Below are positions 8,351 through 17,309 of a stretch of DNA of 64,000 bases, piece by piece; positions within the stretch are counted from its first letter, which is position 1; each line of letters begins with the position of its first letter. Source of the DNA: CAJCIY01 sp964245825. Its GTDB lineage: Bacteria > Actinomycetota > Actinomycetes > Mycobacteriales > CAJCIY01. Where the stretch lies: contig CAXTNT010000003.1 in the NCBI GenBank assembly GCA_964245825.1, positions 240,773 to 304,772 of the forward strand, written 5' to 3'. The notes under the pieces are model-generated. The model made no database searches and was not told the origin of the DNA. It worked only from the letters and a program-made list of their open reading frames with translations. The position numbers and the translations under genes were made by a program.

Positions 8351-10125
8351 CGGTTCAGCAGCCCGCCACCGCCCACCCGTCGGGGAGCGGCACGGAGCTG
8401 TCGCCCGTGGTCGTCGTGACCGGCGGCGGCGGCGGCATCGGTGCCGCGATCGCGGAGACGTTCGGCCGCGGTGGTTGGGTAGTCGTCACCGTCGACCCGG
8501 GCGTCGACGTGGAGGGGACGACCACGGCGTCGGATCCGGCCACCGCGACCACGACCACGCAACGCATCGCTGCCGCCGGTGGCACGGGCCGGGCGTCGAA
8601 TGCCTCGGTGACGGACCTCGAAGCGCTCGAGGATCTGTTCGCCGGCCTGGTCAGCGAGTTCGGGCGACTCGATGCCGTGATCAACGTCGCTGGAATCACG
8701 CGCGTCTCCTCGTTCGCCCGAGGCGACGAGGCCGCGTGGACTGCGCTCCTCGACGTGCATGTGAACGGTTACCTCAACGTGCTCCGCGCCGCGCTGCCCA
8801 TCATGGCCGAAGCCGGCCGCGGCCAGGTCCTCGGGGTCACCTCTGGCTCAGGGTGGCGCCCCGCCAACGCCGGTGCGTACGGCTGTGCGAAGCGGGCGGT
8901 CGCGAGCCTGACCTGGCAGCTCGGGCCGCTCGCGCCGAACGGAGTCGCGGTCAACGCCCTGTCACCGATCGCTGCCACGCGGATGGTTGCGCATGGCAAC
9001 CAGCGTCGCTCGACGTCGCCAGCGGGCACGTCGGGAACCGGCGGCCTGTCGGTGTCGGCCAACATGCCCCCGCCGGAACACCTGGGTCCGATCGGCGCAT
9101 ACCTGGCGGGAGAGGCGTTCACGGCCTGGTGTAGCGGCCAGGTGATGTTCTCCAACGGGTCCGAGGTCACCTGGGTCGTCCCGCCCCAGCTCCTCGAGGT
9201 CGTGTCGACGTCGAGCGCACAGCCGCTGCCGCAGGTGTTGGACACAGTTCTGCCCGGGTGTTTCGCACCTGCGGAGCAACAACAGTCGACGACCGGAGGT
9301 ACCAATCCCAGGTTCGCGCCCACGACGACCGACGACACCGCCGCGGTCGCTGCCACCACGGTCGGCACCAAGGCTGCGGTGGTGGCAGACGACGCCACCC
9401 TGGGCGCCGAGATCGCACGGGCGCTAGAGGCACGAGGATTTGAGTGCATCGACGTCGGTCGCTGGTCCGAAGGCTCCGCCGAACCCACCGCCGTGGACTG
9501 GTCGGCGACCGCGCAGCTCGACCGAGCCGCCCGCCGCGCCGGGACGTTGGACGCGGTCGTCGTCGCGGCCGGCGCCCCCGCTGTCCCGACGCCCGCCAGC
9601 GCCGCGGCGGCTCAGACTTGGCGCACGGTCCTGGACGATCACGTCGGCATCGTCGGGAGCATCGCGCAGGACGGAGCGTGGGCTCGAGCCGTGGCGGACT
9701 ACGCCGGCGCGACGCAGCGCGCCGTGCGACTGGTCACGGTGACACCCGCGACCTCGCCCGGCGGGAGGACCAGGGCGAACTCCGTGGCCCAGCTGGCCCG
9801 GTCCGCGCATGCCGCAACTCGCGACCTGGTCGACGCGTTCGCCATCAGCGTCGAGTCTGCCAGCGTTGCCGACTCGGGCGTCGCGGCGGAGCTGGCAGCG
9901 CATCTCGCCTGTCATCCGGACGCAAGCTCGTTGAGCGGAGCGGAGCTCGTGGTCGGGCCGGGGTGGTTCGGGATGCGGAGCCACCCGGCAGCACACGCGA
10001 GCGTCAGCTACGGCGGCCCGGAGATTCCCGACTGGTTCGACGACGTGCTCTCCGAGATCGTCCACGGGACCACGAATGGGTGCATTCCGCGGAGCGCAGC
10101 CAACGCTCCCCGCAGCAGTACGTGA
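8347..10125 (+). CDS. Tandem SDR fusion with degenerate second domain
   Basis: A 592-residue protein made of two Rossmann-type SDR halves. The first (about residues 18-280) is complete, with TGGGGGIG, VINVAGIT, a serine in TSGSGW and the catalytic YGCAK. The second (about residues 325-560) keeps an AVVADDATLGAEIARAL nucleotide-binding-like turn and VVVAAGAP. It has no YxxxK where one is expected; the region reads RTRANSVAQLARS. A threonine-rich linker separates them. The GTG start overlaps the monooxygenase stop and the gene's own stop overlaps the next start, giving a translationally coupled trio. Ordinary SDRs are about 250 residues. The role of the second half is unknown. Confidence 0.82.
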   Translation: MTVQQPATAHPSGSGTELSPVVVVTGGGGGIGAAIAETFGRGGWVVVTVDPGVDVEGTTTASDPATATTTTQRIAAAGGTGRASNASVTDLEALEDLFAGLVSEFGRLDAVINVAGITRVSSFARGDEAAWTALLDVHVNGYLNVLRAALPIMAEAGRGQVLGVTSGSGWRPANAGAYGCAKRAVASLTWQLGPLAPNGVAVNALSPIAATRMVAHGNQRRSTSPAGTSGTGGLSVSANMPPPEHLGPIGAYLAGEAFTAWCSGQVMFSNGSEVTWVVPPQLLEVVSTSSAQPLPQVLDTVLPGCFAPAEQQQSTTGGTNPRFAPTTTDDTAAVAATTVGTKAAVVADDATLGAEIARALEARGFECIDVGRWSEGSAEPTAVDWSATAQLDRAARRAGTLDAVVVAAGAPAVPTPASAAAAQTWRTVLDDHVGIVGSIAQDGAWARAVADYAGATQRAVRLVTVTPATSPGGRTRANSVAQLARSAHAATRDLVDAFAISVESASVADSGVAAELAAHLACHPDASSLSGAELVVGPGWFGMRSHPAAHASVSYGGPEIPDWFDDVLSEIVHGTTNGCIPRSAANAPRSST

Positions 10126-10994
10126 GCAGCACGCCGCTCCGGCGGATCGTCGACGCCCACCTACATCTGTGGGATCCAGCGCGACCGGACTGGTACCCGA
10201 TCCTGGTCGGCAGGCGAGCAATGCCGGAGATGGGCGACATCACCGGGATGTGCCGCAAGTTCGACGAGGCCGTCTACCGCTCCGAGTCGGCCCGGTGGAA
10301 CGTCGAGAAGTACCTGCATGTCGCCGCCGCCGACAGCGCCTTCACGCTGGCGGAGACGGCGCACCTGGACGCGCTGGCCGATGTCGGCGGACATCCGGAC
10401 GCGATCGTGGGCGGAGTGACGCCGAGCAGCTCGATGGCGGACATGGTGAGCATGCTCGACGCCCAGATGGTCTCCCCCCGGTTCCGCGGCGTCAGGATCA
10501 TGGGACGTCGTCCGGCGGGTCAGACGTACCTCGACCTGCTCGCTGAGCTGCGAGACCGCGACCTTGTCTACGACCTCATGGCCCGGCCGAACACGATGCT
10601 CGCCGACGCTGACCAGCTCGCTGAGCTCACGGACCTCTCCGTTGTCGTCGAGCACACCGGGTGGCCCCGGTCCGGCGCAGCGGGCGAGTTCGAGCTGTGG
10701 CGCGAGGGGATGGTTGCGTTGGCGTCGATCGGACCGCACGTGACCTGCAAGCTCTCGGGCCTGGCTGTGCCACTGGGCTCGGTCGAGGTCGCGACGATGG
10801 CACCGTGGATCGAGCAGGCCATCGAGCTCTTCGGCCCCGAGCGCTGCATGTTCGCCAGCAACTTCCCGGTCGATGGCCTGCACGGCTCTTTCGACCAGCT
10901 CTACTCGGCCTTCGCTGCTATCGCCTCCCAGCTCGACGACGAGGCCCAGGATCTCCTGTTCGCCAAGACCGCCGAGCGCGTCTACCGCTGCTGA
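10122..10994 (+). CDS. Amidohydrolase-2 family hydrolase (lactonase-like)
   Basis: A 290-residue TIM-barrel hydrolase with the N-terminal metal motif DAHLHLWDP at about residues 10-18, as in L-fuconolactonase/PMD-type amidohydrolases that open lactones. VVVEHTGWP and MFASNFPVDG follow in the C-terminal half; the latter has asparagine where many relatives have the metal aspartate (SDWP). The GTG start overlaps the upstream stop by GTGA. Coming directly after a Baeyer-Villiger enzyme, which makes esters or lactones, a lactonase role is the natural inference. The exact substrate is not determinable. Confidence 0.82.
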   Translation: MSSTPLRRIVDAHLHLWDPARPDWYPILVGRRAMPEMGDITGMCRKFDEAVYRSESARWNVEKYLHVAAADSAFTLAETAHLDALADVGGHPDAIVGGVTPSSSMADMVSMLDAQMVSPRFRGVRIMGRRPAGQTYLDLLAELRDRDLVYDLMARPNTMLADADQLAELTDLSVVVEHTGWPRSGAAGEFELWREGMVALASIGPHVTCKLSGLAVPLGSVEVATMAPWIEQAIELFGPERCMFASNFPVDGLHGSFDQLYSAFAAIASQLDDEAQDLLFAKTAERVYRC

Positions 10995-11036
10995 AACCGG
11001 GCGGACCGACGATGCTAGGAGTTCCGGACCCCTGGT

Positions 11037-12545
11037 TCAGGTAGCGAACAGGCCGCCCTCAGCCGCGACGCCTGCCGGGCCGGACAGCGTCTTCGTCTCC
11101 AGGTACTGCTCGAAGCCCTCCAGACCGTTCTGTCGCCCGAAGCCGCTGGCCTTGTATCCGCCGAAAGGGGCGTCGGCGCCGTAGAAGATGCCACCGTTCA
11201 CGCCGACGGTCCCCGAGCGAATCCGTCGTGCGACCGAGACGGCTCGCTCCTCCGAGCCCGATGACACCATCCCGGACAACCCGTACTCGCTGTCGTTGGC
11301 GAGCCGGATCGCGTCCTCGTCGCCGTCGTGCGCGATCACCACGAGTACCGGCCCGAAGATCTCCTCGCGAGCGACGGCCATGTCGTTGGTCACGTCGGCG
11401 AGCAGCGTCGGTTCGACATACCAGCCCTTGGGCAGGTGCGCAGGCCTGCCCCCACCGAGCACGACCCTGGCGCCGTCGGCCACCCCTCGGCCGATGTAGT
11501 CGAGCACCCGGGTCCGCTGGCGCTCACTGATCTGGGGCCCTTGGAGGTTCGAGAGGTCCGTCGGGTCGCCGAACGAAATCTGGCCGAACGCCCCCTCGAG
11601 CAGCTCGATCGCTTCGTCGTAGCGCGACCGCGGGACCAGCAGGCGCGTCATCATGGCGCACCCCTGTCCAGCGTGGACGCAGACGAATGCTGCGCCCGGA
11701 ACGGTGGCTGCCAGATCGGCGTCGTCGAGGACGATGTGCGCGGACTTTCCGCCGAGCTCGAGGAACAGCCGCTTCATCGAGGCTGACCCCTCGGCCATGA
11801 TCCGACGGCCGACCGCCGTCGAACCGGTGAAGGAGATGAGGTCGACCCTCCGATCGCGCACCAAGCCTTCGGCGACGGCGTTGTCCGACGGCGTGACGAC
11901 GTTGACGACGCCGGCAGGGATGTCGGTCTGCTCCGCGATCAGTCGCCCGATGCGAGTCGCACCCAAGGGCGTGTCGGGCGCCGGCTTGAGCACGACCGTG
12001 TTCCCCGTGGCCAGGGCCTGACCGAGCTTCTGGATCGTGATCTCGAACGGGTAGTTCCACGGCACGATCGCGCCGACGACGCCGGCCGGCTCCTTCAGAA
12101 CCTTCCGCCAGCTCCGCATCCCGAACGCGTTCCCCTCCGCCAGATCGCGCTCCCACTGGAACGAGCCGAGCGCCTCTGCGGGCCAGAGGAGGCCGTCCGC
12201 GAGCGGCGCGTCGAGCTGCGGTCCGTACGTGATCGCTACCGGGCAGCCGGACTCGGCGACGAGCTCGGCGCGGAACAGCTCCTTCTCGGCGACGATCGCC
12301 TCGTGGAGCTGGCGGAGGCAGCGCTGCCGGAACATGTGGTCCGTCGACCACGACGTCTCGTCGAAGGCCCGGCGGGCTGAGCCGATGGCGAGATCCATGT
12401 CCTGCGCCCGGGCGTCAGCGACCTCGCCGATCTTCTCCTCGGTCGCTGGGTTGGTGACGTCGAAGCGGGCGCCCGAGCGAGCCTCGGTGAGCCTGCCGTC
12501 GATCAGCATCCGGGGATCCCCGATCATCTGGTCGGTCTCGCTCAC
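11037..12545 (-). CDS. NAD(P)-dependent aldehyde dehydrogenase
   Basis: A 502-residue aldehyde dehydrogenase that oxidises an aldehyde to a carboxylate. It carries the NAD-binding signatures PWNYPFE and FTGSTAVGRRI, the general-base glutamate in LELGGKSAHIVL, and the nucleophile cysteine in HAGQGCAMM. EEIFGPVLVV and PFGGYKASGFGRQNG are also present. I set the start at the GTG at 12545 because AGGAGGATCAG lies directly upstream and the length then matches the family. It is divergent from the amidohydrolase at 12811 and converges on the lactonase-like gene. Likely oxidises an aldehyde intermediate of the island's pathway. Confidence 0.93.
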   Translation of the reverse strand: MSETDQMIGDPRMLIDGRLTEARSGARFDVTNPATEEKIGEVADARAQDMDLAIGSARRAFDETSWSTDHMFRQRCLRQLHEAIVAEKELFRAELVAESGCPVAITYGPQLDAPLADGLLWPAEALGSFQWERDLAEGNAFGMRSWRKVLKEPAGVVGAIVPWNYPFEITIQKLGQALATGNTVVLKPAPDTPLGATRIGRLIAEQTDIPAGVVNVVTPSDNAVAEGLVRDRRVDLISFTGSTAVGRRIMAEGSASMKRLFLELGGKSAHIVLDDADLAATVPGAAFVCVHAGQGCAMMTRLLVPRSRYDEAIELLEGAFGQISFGDPTDLSNLQGPQISERQRTRVLDYIGRGVADGARVVLGGGRPAHLPKGWYVEPTLLADVTNDMAVAREEIFGPVLVVIAHDGDEDAIRLANDSEYGLSGMVSSGSEERAVSVARRIRSGTVGVNGGIFYGADAPFGGYKASGFGRQNGLEGFEQYLETKTLSGPAGVAAEGGLFAT

Positions 12546-12810
12546 CTGATCCTCCTCGTCGATGTGCCGGCGCAGATCACCCGCGGTCCGCGCTCCACCA
12601 TCGACGCCGACAGTACCCGGCGGCGACTGGTCGACCGTCCGGCACGTCCGCGCTCGGTGATCGTGTCCAGAGCTCGTGCTGCACTGGCTTCTGACCCGGC
12701 GTTCAACTAGCGTCACCGGGACCGCTGTCCCCCACGGTGGCAGCCGACTCTGGTGAGCTGCGCGTATCGTTCGGGACGCGAATCTGACGGTGAGAGAAAG
12801 GGAACTGACC

Positions 12811-14103
12811 ATGGACATGGACGATCTGGTCTTGGTGTCTGTCGATGACCACGTCGTCGAGCCCGGGAACATGTGGGACAACCACCTCCCGGAGCGCTTC
12901 AAGGCCGAGGCACCGAAACTGATCCGCAAGGCGGACGGCGTCGATGTCTGGGCCTACCAGGGTCAGGAGCTGCCGAATATCGGTCTCAACGCCGTTGCTG
13001 GCCGGCCGCCCGCCGAGTTCGGCGTCGATCCGACGTCCTTCGACGACATGCGGCCGGGGTGCTACGACCACAACCAGCGAGTCCGTGACATGGATGCAAA
13101 TGGGGTGCTCGGCTCGCTGAACTTCCCGTCGATGTCGGGCTACTGCGGCCAGCTGTGGGCCAAGCACGAGGATAAGAACGTCGCGCGTGCGCTGCTGTCC
13201 GCGTACAACGACTGGCACATCGACGAGTGGTCCGGTTCCCATCCAGGCCGCTTCATCCCGTGCGCGCTGCCCGCCCTGTGGGACCCAGAGGTCTGCGCGG
13301 AGGAGATGCGGCGGGTCGCTGCCAAGGGGTGTCGGGCCGTGACGTTCTCGGAGAACCCGGCGCGGCTGGGCTACCCCAGCCTCCACAGTGAGCATTGGGA
13401 TCCGATGTGGAAGGCCTGTAGCGACGAGGGCATCGTCGTCTGCATGCACATCGGATCCTCCTCGCAGTTGGTGATCACGGCACCGGACGCTCCGATCAAT
13501 GTGATGATCACCTTGCAGCCGATCAACCTGGTCCAGGCCGCGGCCGACCTGCTGTGGAGCCGCGTGCTACAGGAGTTTCCCGCGCTCCGCTTCGCCATGA
13601 GCGAGGGCGGGATCGGCTGGGTCCCGTACTTCCTGGAGCGCTCCGACTACGTGTACACCCATCACAAGGCGTGGACCGGGGCGGATCTGGGGGGCCAGCT
13701 CCCGTCGGAGCTGTTCCTCGAACGGGTCGTCACCTGCTTCATCGACGACGCCGTCGGGCTGGAGAACAGGGACAAGCTCAACATGGACATGGTGACCTGG
13801 GAGTCCGACTACCCGCACTCCGACAGCACCTGGCCCCGTTCACCGGAGATTCTGTACCCGCGGTTGCAGGGGCTGACCGACAGCGAGATCGACAAGATAA
13901 CGCACCAGAACGCGATGCGGATCTTCGACTACGACCCGCTGAGCGTGCTCGGCGGCCGGTCCAACTGCACCGTCGGTGCCCTGCGAGCGAACGCGACCGA
14001 TGTCGATGTGCGCCAGCGTGCCATCAGTGGCGCTGCCCCTCGTGACCCCAAAGAGCCGCCCATCACCATTCTCACCCTCGCTGAAGCGACCGCGTCAGCC
14101 TGA
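12811..14103 (+). CDS. Amidohydrolase-2 family metal-dependent hydrolase
   Basis: A 430-residue TIM-barrel protein similar in layout to the one at 876-2069. Its N-terminal metal motif is VSVDDHVVEP, the barrel histidine lies in GIVVCMHIGSSS, and the C-terminal metal motif is WESDYPHSDSTWP. Members of this group occur in actinobacterial catabolic islands beside acyl-CoA genes; activities shown for the wider family include decarboxylation and C-C or lactone hydrolysis. The ATG at 12811 has AGAAAGGGA upstream and was preferred over a GTG at 12790. A 265-base divergent spacer separates it from the aldehyde dehydrogenase. Confidence 0.87.
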   Translation: MDMDDLVLVSVDDHVVEPGNMWDNHLPERFKAEAPKLIRKADGVDVWAYQGQELPNIGLNAVAGRPPAEFGVDPTSFDDMRPGCYDHNQRVRDMDANGVLGSLNFPSMSGYCGQLWAKHEDKNVARALLSAYNDWHIDEWSGSHPGRFIPCALPALWDPEVCAEEMRRVAAKGCRAVTFSENPARLGYPSLHSEHWDPMWKACSDEGIVVCMHIGSSSQLVITAPDAPINVMITLQPINLVQAAADLLWSRVLQEFPALRFAMSEGGIGWVPYFLERSDYVYTHHKAWTGADLGGQLPSELFLERVVTCFIDDAVGLENRDKLNMDMVTWESDYPHSDSTWPRSPEILYPRLQGLTDSEIDKITHQNAMRIFDYDPLSVLGGRSNCTVGALRANATDVDVRQRAISGAAPRDPKEPPITILTLAEATASA

Positions 14104-14125
14104 ACCGACCGCCGAAAGGCGACCG

Positions 14126-14563
14126 ATGGTCGTCGTGAACCACGTCGGGCTGTGCGTGGCCGACCTCGACGCCAGCCGTGCGTTCTACGTAGAGGTGTTC
14201 GGGTTCGTACCGTGGCGTGGAAGCGCACCACCGGACAAGCTGGCCGGACCGCTCCTTCAGCTCGAGCCGCCAGTAGGCCTCCGGGCTGAGTACCTTCGCC
14301 TGGATGGGTTCGTGCTCGAGCTGTTGCACTACCACGGCCGCCCACCCGCCAGGCCGGAGCGGCGCGACATGGACGACCTCGGTCTGACGCACCTGTCCCT
14401 CAGCGTCGACGACGTGGACGCCACCTGCGACGCCGTCGAGGCGCGCGGTGGCCGGGTCGTGCGAGCCTCGCGAGTCGGCGACGCCGTGATGGTCCGCGAC
14501 CCGGACGGCCAGCTGATCGAAGTGCTGCCGATGTCCTACGTGCGCTGGTTGACCTCCCTGTGA
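14126..14563 (+). CDS. VOC superfamily (glyoxalase/dioxygenase-fold) protein
   Basis: A 145-residue single VOC module pair. It starts NHVGLCVADLDASRAFYVEVFG, a hallmark beta-alpha-beta opening with the first metal histidine, and has a second half beginning LTHLSLSVDDVD. The closing MVRDPDGQLIEVLP carries the usual glutamate. Such proteins isomerise, epimerise or cleave small substrates (for example methylmalonyl-CoA epimerase or extradiol dioxygenase). GAAAGGCGACC precedes the ATG. It starts 22 bases after the amidohydrolase stop, so the two are probably one transcript. The last codons form one copy of the direct repeat at 14535-14600. Confidence 0.85.
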   Translation: MVVVNHVGLCVADLDASRAFYVEVFGFVPWRGSAPPDKLAGPLLQLEPPVGLRAEYLRLDGFVLELLHYHGRPPARPERRDMDDLGLTHLSLSVDDVDATCDAVEARGGRVVRASRVGDAVMVRDPDGQLIEVLPMSYVRWLTSL

Positions 14564-14600
14564 ACGGCGAGGCCTACGTGCGCTGGTCGACCTCCCTGTG
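14535..14600. repeat. Imperfect 28-base direct repeat, period 38
   Basis: Two 28-base copies, 14535-14562 and 14573-14600, differ at one base. The first encodes the C-terminus of the VOC protein (SYVRWLTSL) and the second lies between the convergent VOC and ligase genes. The flanking ten bases are also similar, so this looks like a recent tandem duplication. Confidence 0.9.
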
Positions 14601-14617
14601 GGCGGCGACGCGTCGGC

Positions 14618-16096
14618 TCAGGTCCGCTCGGCCACCAGTGCGGACCGGCTGACCTTCGTCGCCTCCGTACGCGGCACGGATGCGATCAGCTCGACGGTCT
14701 TGGGCACCTTGTACGCCGCCAGGCGAGACTTCGCGTACGAGATGACCTCACCCTCCGTGGGCGGGTCGGTCGGCTCCGCCGGCTCGACGATGGCGTGGAC
14801 GCGGTGCCCCCAGGCGGGGTCCGGCAGTCCGATCACCACGACATCGGCGATCTTCGGGTGGTCGATCAGTGCGTTCTCGACCTCAGCAGGGAACACGTTT
14901 GCTCCACCGGTCACGATCAGGTCCACCCGCCGGTCCGCGATGTACAGGTACCCGTCGGCATCGAGATGCCCGAGGTCACCACCGGTCGAGTACCCCTGCG
15001 AGTCGCTGTCTCGCTGCGCCGGTCCGTCGCCGAGGTAGCGGTACATGCCCGTCGACGGCGAGCGCATCCATATCTCACCCACGACGTCCGGGCCTACCGG
15101 CGCACCGGCGTCGTCCTTGATGACGATCTCGGTCTGCCGGTATCCGCGCCCGACCGTGCCGGGGTGATGAAGCCAGTCGTCAGCGCGAACGCTGGTGAGC
15201 CCCATCCCTTCGGTCATGCCGTACGACATGAAGAAGCGGTCCGCCCCGACGAGCGCGATCCAGCGGTGGACCAGTGAGGGCGGGATGGCCGCGGCGCCCT
15301 GGTTCACCCACACGAGCGACGAGAGGTCGCGTCCGTCGATCCCGGGTACGTCGGCGATGCGTTGCAGCATCGTCGGCGTCGCGGTCATCGCCGACACCCG
15401 GAGCCGCTCGATCAGGTCGACGACCCGTCGGGCATCGAACTTCGCCAGGATCACGAGCTCGTCGCCGGCAAGCAGGTTGTACAACGATAGGAACCCGTTG
15501 GTGTGGTAGAACGGCGCAGGGACGAGGACCCGCTGGGGCAGTGGCACATCGATCCAGTCGACCGGGAACGGGGCGCCGATCGTGGGGTCCCAGGTGCCGG
15601 GTCGGGCGAGCAGGATGACCTTCGGTGTGCCAGTGGAGCCGCTGGAGCAGATCCCGTGGGTGAACGGCGCAACCACGTCGGGGAGCTCGTCCGCATCCTC
15701 ATCGGTGGTAGCGGCGATCCAGTTCCCGCCGTCGGCGAGCAGCTCGACCGGGGCGCTGATGACATCGAGCACGCGTCGCTGCTCCCAGTCGGGTAGGTCC
15801 CAGCGGAGCGGCACCGGGGTGACCCCGAGCTTCCAGGCGCCGAGCACTGCGAACAGCAGCTCCGCGGAGTTGGCGATGCCCACCGCGAGGCGATCACCGG
15901 TCGACAACCCTTCGCGCCGCAACGCATGCGCGACCTGGCTGGAACGTCGGTGCAGCTCGTGCCAGGTGATCTCGACGTCGGTGCCGTCGAGCTTCGCGAT
16001 TCGCGCAGCGATCCGATCGCCGTCGGCCGCGGCAAGATCTGCGATCCGCCGGGCGTAGCTCACAGGTTCTCCAGCGGGGGCAGGCACCATCGCCAC
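14618..16096 (-). CDS. AMP-forming acyl-CoA synthetase
   Basis: A 492-residue ANL-superfamily ligase that adenylates a carboxylate and transfers it to CoA. The phosphate loop is SSGSTGTPKVILL. The later motifs are SYGMTEGMG, GEIWMRSPS, STGGDLGHLDADGYLYIADR and the C-terminal lysine region AYKVPKTVE. AGGAGA lies 5 bases before the GTG start. It is the last gene of a leftward operon (hydratase, two acyl-CoA dehydrogenases, ligase). It is clearly paralogous to the ligase at 19544; both share PLR(W/Y)DLP(D/E)WE and ATPTMLQRIA/VPTMLQRIA segments. Confidence 0.92.
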   Translation of the reverse strand: MAMVPAPAGEPVSYARRIADLAAADGDRIAARIAKLDGTDVEITWHELHRRSSQVAHALRREGLSTGDRLAVGIANSAELLFAVLGAWKLGVTPVPLRWDLPDWEQRRVLDVISAPVELLADGGNWIAATTDEDADELPDVVAPFTHGICSSGSTGTPKVILLARPGTWDPTIGAPFPVDWIDVPLPQRVLVPAPFYHTNGFLSLYNLLAGDELVILAKFDARRVVDLIERLRVSAMTATPTMLQRIADVPGIDGRDLSSLVWVNQGAAAIPPSLVHRWIALVGADRFFMSYGMTEGMGLTSVRADDWLHHPGTVGRGYRQTEIVIKDDAGAPVGPDVVGEIWMRSPSTGMYRYLGDGPAQRDSDSQGYSTGGDLGHLDADGYLYIADRRVDLIVTGGANVFPAEVENALIDHPKIADVVVIGLPDPAWGHRVHAIVEPAEPTDPPTEGEVISYAKSRLAAYKVPKTVELIASVPRTEATKVSRSALVAERT

Positions 16097-16181
16097 TCCG
16101 TTCTCCTAGGTGGTCGCGACAAGCGGCACGGCAGGCTCCCCCGGCAACGTCCGACAGGGGGAGGTCCTCGTCATCTGCTCA

Positions 16182-17309
16182 TCACCGCAGACGTTCCTGA
16201 TCGGCGCGCGACCGAGGGCTGCTGTGGTCGTGGTGCGTCGATGGCGACCGGAGGGCCGCGACGAGCTGCTGACGATGACTCCTGGGCGAGCCGAACAGCG
16301 ATCTGTTCGCCAGCCCTCGCTTGAGCAGCAGGTGAATGCCGCTCTCCCACGAGTACCCGAAGCCCCCGTGCAGCTGCATGGCGGTGCCGGCAGCCGCCAC
16401 GGCAAGCTCGGATGCATGCGCCTTCGCGCGCGACACGGCAGTTGCCGCATCGGGGCTGCTGCTCACCAGCGCGCGAACGGCCTGGTCCAGCAGCTCCCGG
16501 CTTGCGGCCAGACCGACGAAGACGTCGGCACACTGGTGCTTCACGGCTTGGAACGAGCCGATCGCGCGGCCGAACTGGTGGCGCTGAGCGGTATAGGTCA
16601 CGGTGGCGGCCAGGGCTGCTTCGGCGACTCCGACGCTGTCGGCCGCGGTTGCCAGCGCGCCGCGCAGTCGGAGTCGGTTCGCGAGGCCGTCGTCCACTGG
16701 CCACAGCTCGTCCGAGGTGATGGCGACGTCCGCGGCGGTCACGTCGGCAATCGATCGGCTCGTGTCCAGCAGGGGCGTCGGGCGAATGCGCAGACCCGGC
16801 CGCTCGCGCGGCAGGGCCACGAGCACCTCGCCGTCCAGGTCGCGAGCGAGGCATAACAGCACCTGCGAATCCGCATCCATGACGCCGTGCGCGCATCCGG
16901 TGAGACGCGCGCCGCTCGTGGAACGGGTGATCTCGAAGCCATCGTCGGGGACCTCAGCTCCCGCCGGAATGGCGACCGCGGCCGTGGTCTTCCCCGTTGC
17001 GATCGAGCTGAGCAGCTCATCCCGTCCCGGGCAGGACGCGGCCCCGGCGAGCGCCGCCACGCTCAGCACGACGGTCCCGGTGAACGGACTGGCGCTCGTC
17101 GCACGACCGAGCTCCTCGGCGATCACGGCCACCTCGGCAAACGTGCCGCCGGCACCTCCGAGGTCCTCGGGGATCTCGATCCCGAGCCAGCCCAGCGTGG
17201 CCGCGGCCCCCCAGTCGAGGCCGACCGTGTCGCCGTCGTGGTGGCCGTTGGCGAGCACCTGGCGCGCGACGTCTCGGAGCAGGTCGGTGACCTCTGGGTA
17301 GCCGCTCAC
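16182..17309 (-). CDS. Acyl-CoA dehydrogenase, small-subunit type
   Basis: A 375-residue FadE homologue. The N-terminal half has LGWLGIEIPEDLGGAGGTF. The middle domain is degenerate, lacking the usual T-x-P-x-x-G-S-D FAD loop. The C-terminal domain has RHQFGRAIGSFQAVKHQCAD and QLHGGFGYSWE. The GTG start overlaps the stop of the upstream dehydrogenase by GTGA. This fits the paired alpha/beta dehydrogenases known from mycobacterial sterol side-chain degradation, in which two adjacent fadE genes form one heterotetramer. The charged tail after FGSPRSHR looks poorly conserved. Heteromer formation is inferred from the pairing. Confidence 0.88.
   Translation of the reverse strand: MSGYPEVTDLLRDVARQVLANGHHDGDTVGLDWGAAATLGWLGIEIPEDLGGAGGTFAEVAVIAEELGRATSASPFTGTVVLSVAALAGAASCPGRDELLSSIATGKTTAAVAIPAGAEVPDDGFEITRSTSGARLTGCAHGVMDADSQVLLCLARDLDGEVLVALPRERPGLRIRPTPLLDTSRSIADVTAADVAITSDELWPVDDGLANRLRLRGALATAADSVGVAEAALAATVTYTAQRHQFGRAIGSFQAVKHQCADVFVGLAASRELLDQAVRALVSSSPDAATAVSRAKAHASELAVAAAGTAMQLHGGFGYSWESGIHLLLKRGLANRSLFGSPRSHRQQLVAALRSPSTHHDHSSPRSRADQERLR

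Noticed and set aside
12718..12731. Second GGGAC-N4-GTCCC palindrome before the amidohydrolase at 12811
   Set aside because: Five-base arms are common by chance and its centre (CGCT) does not match the DosR consensus.
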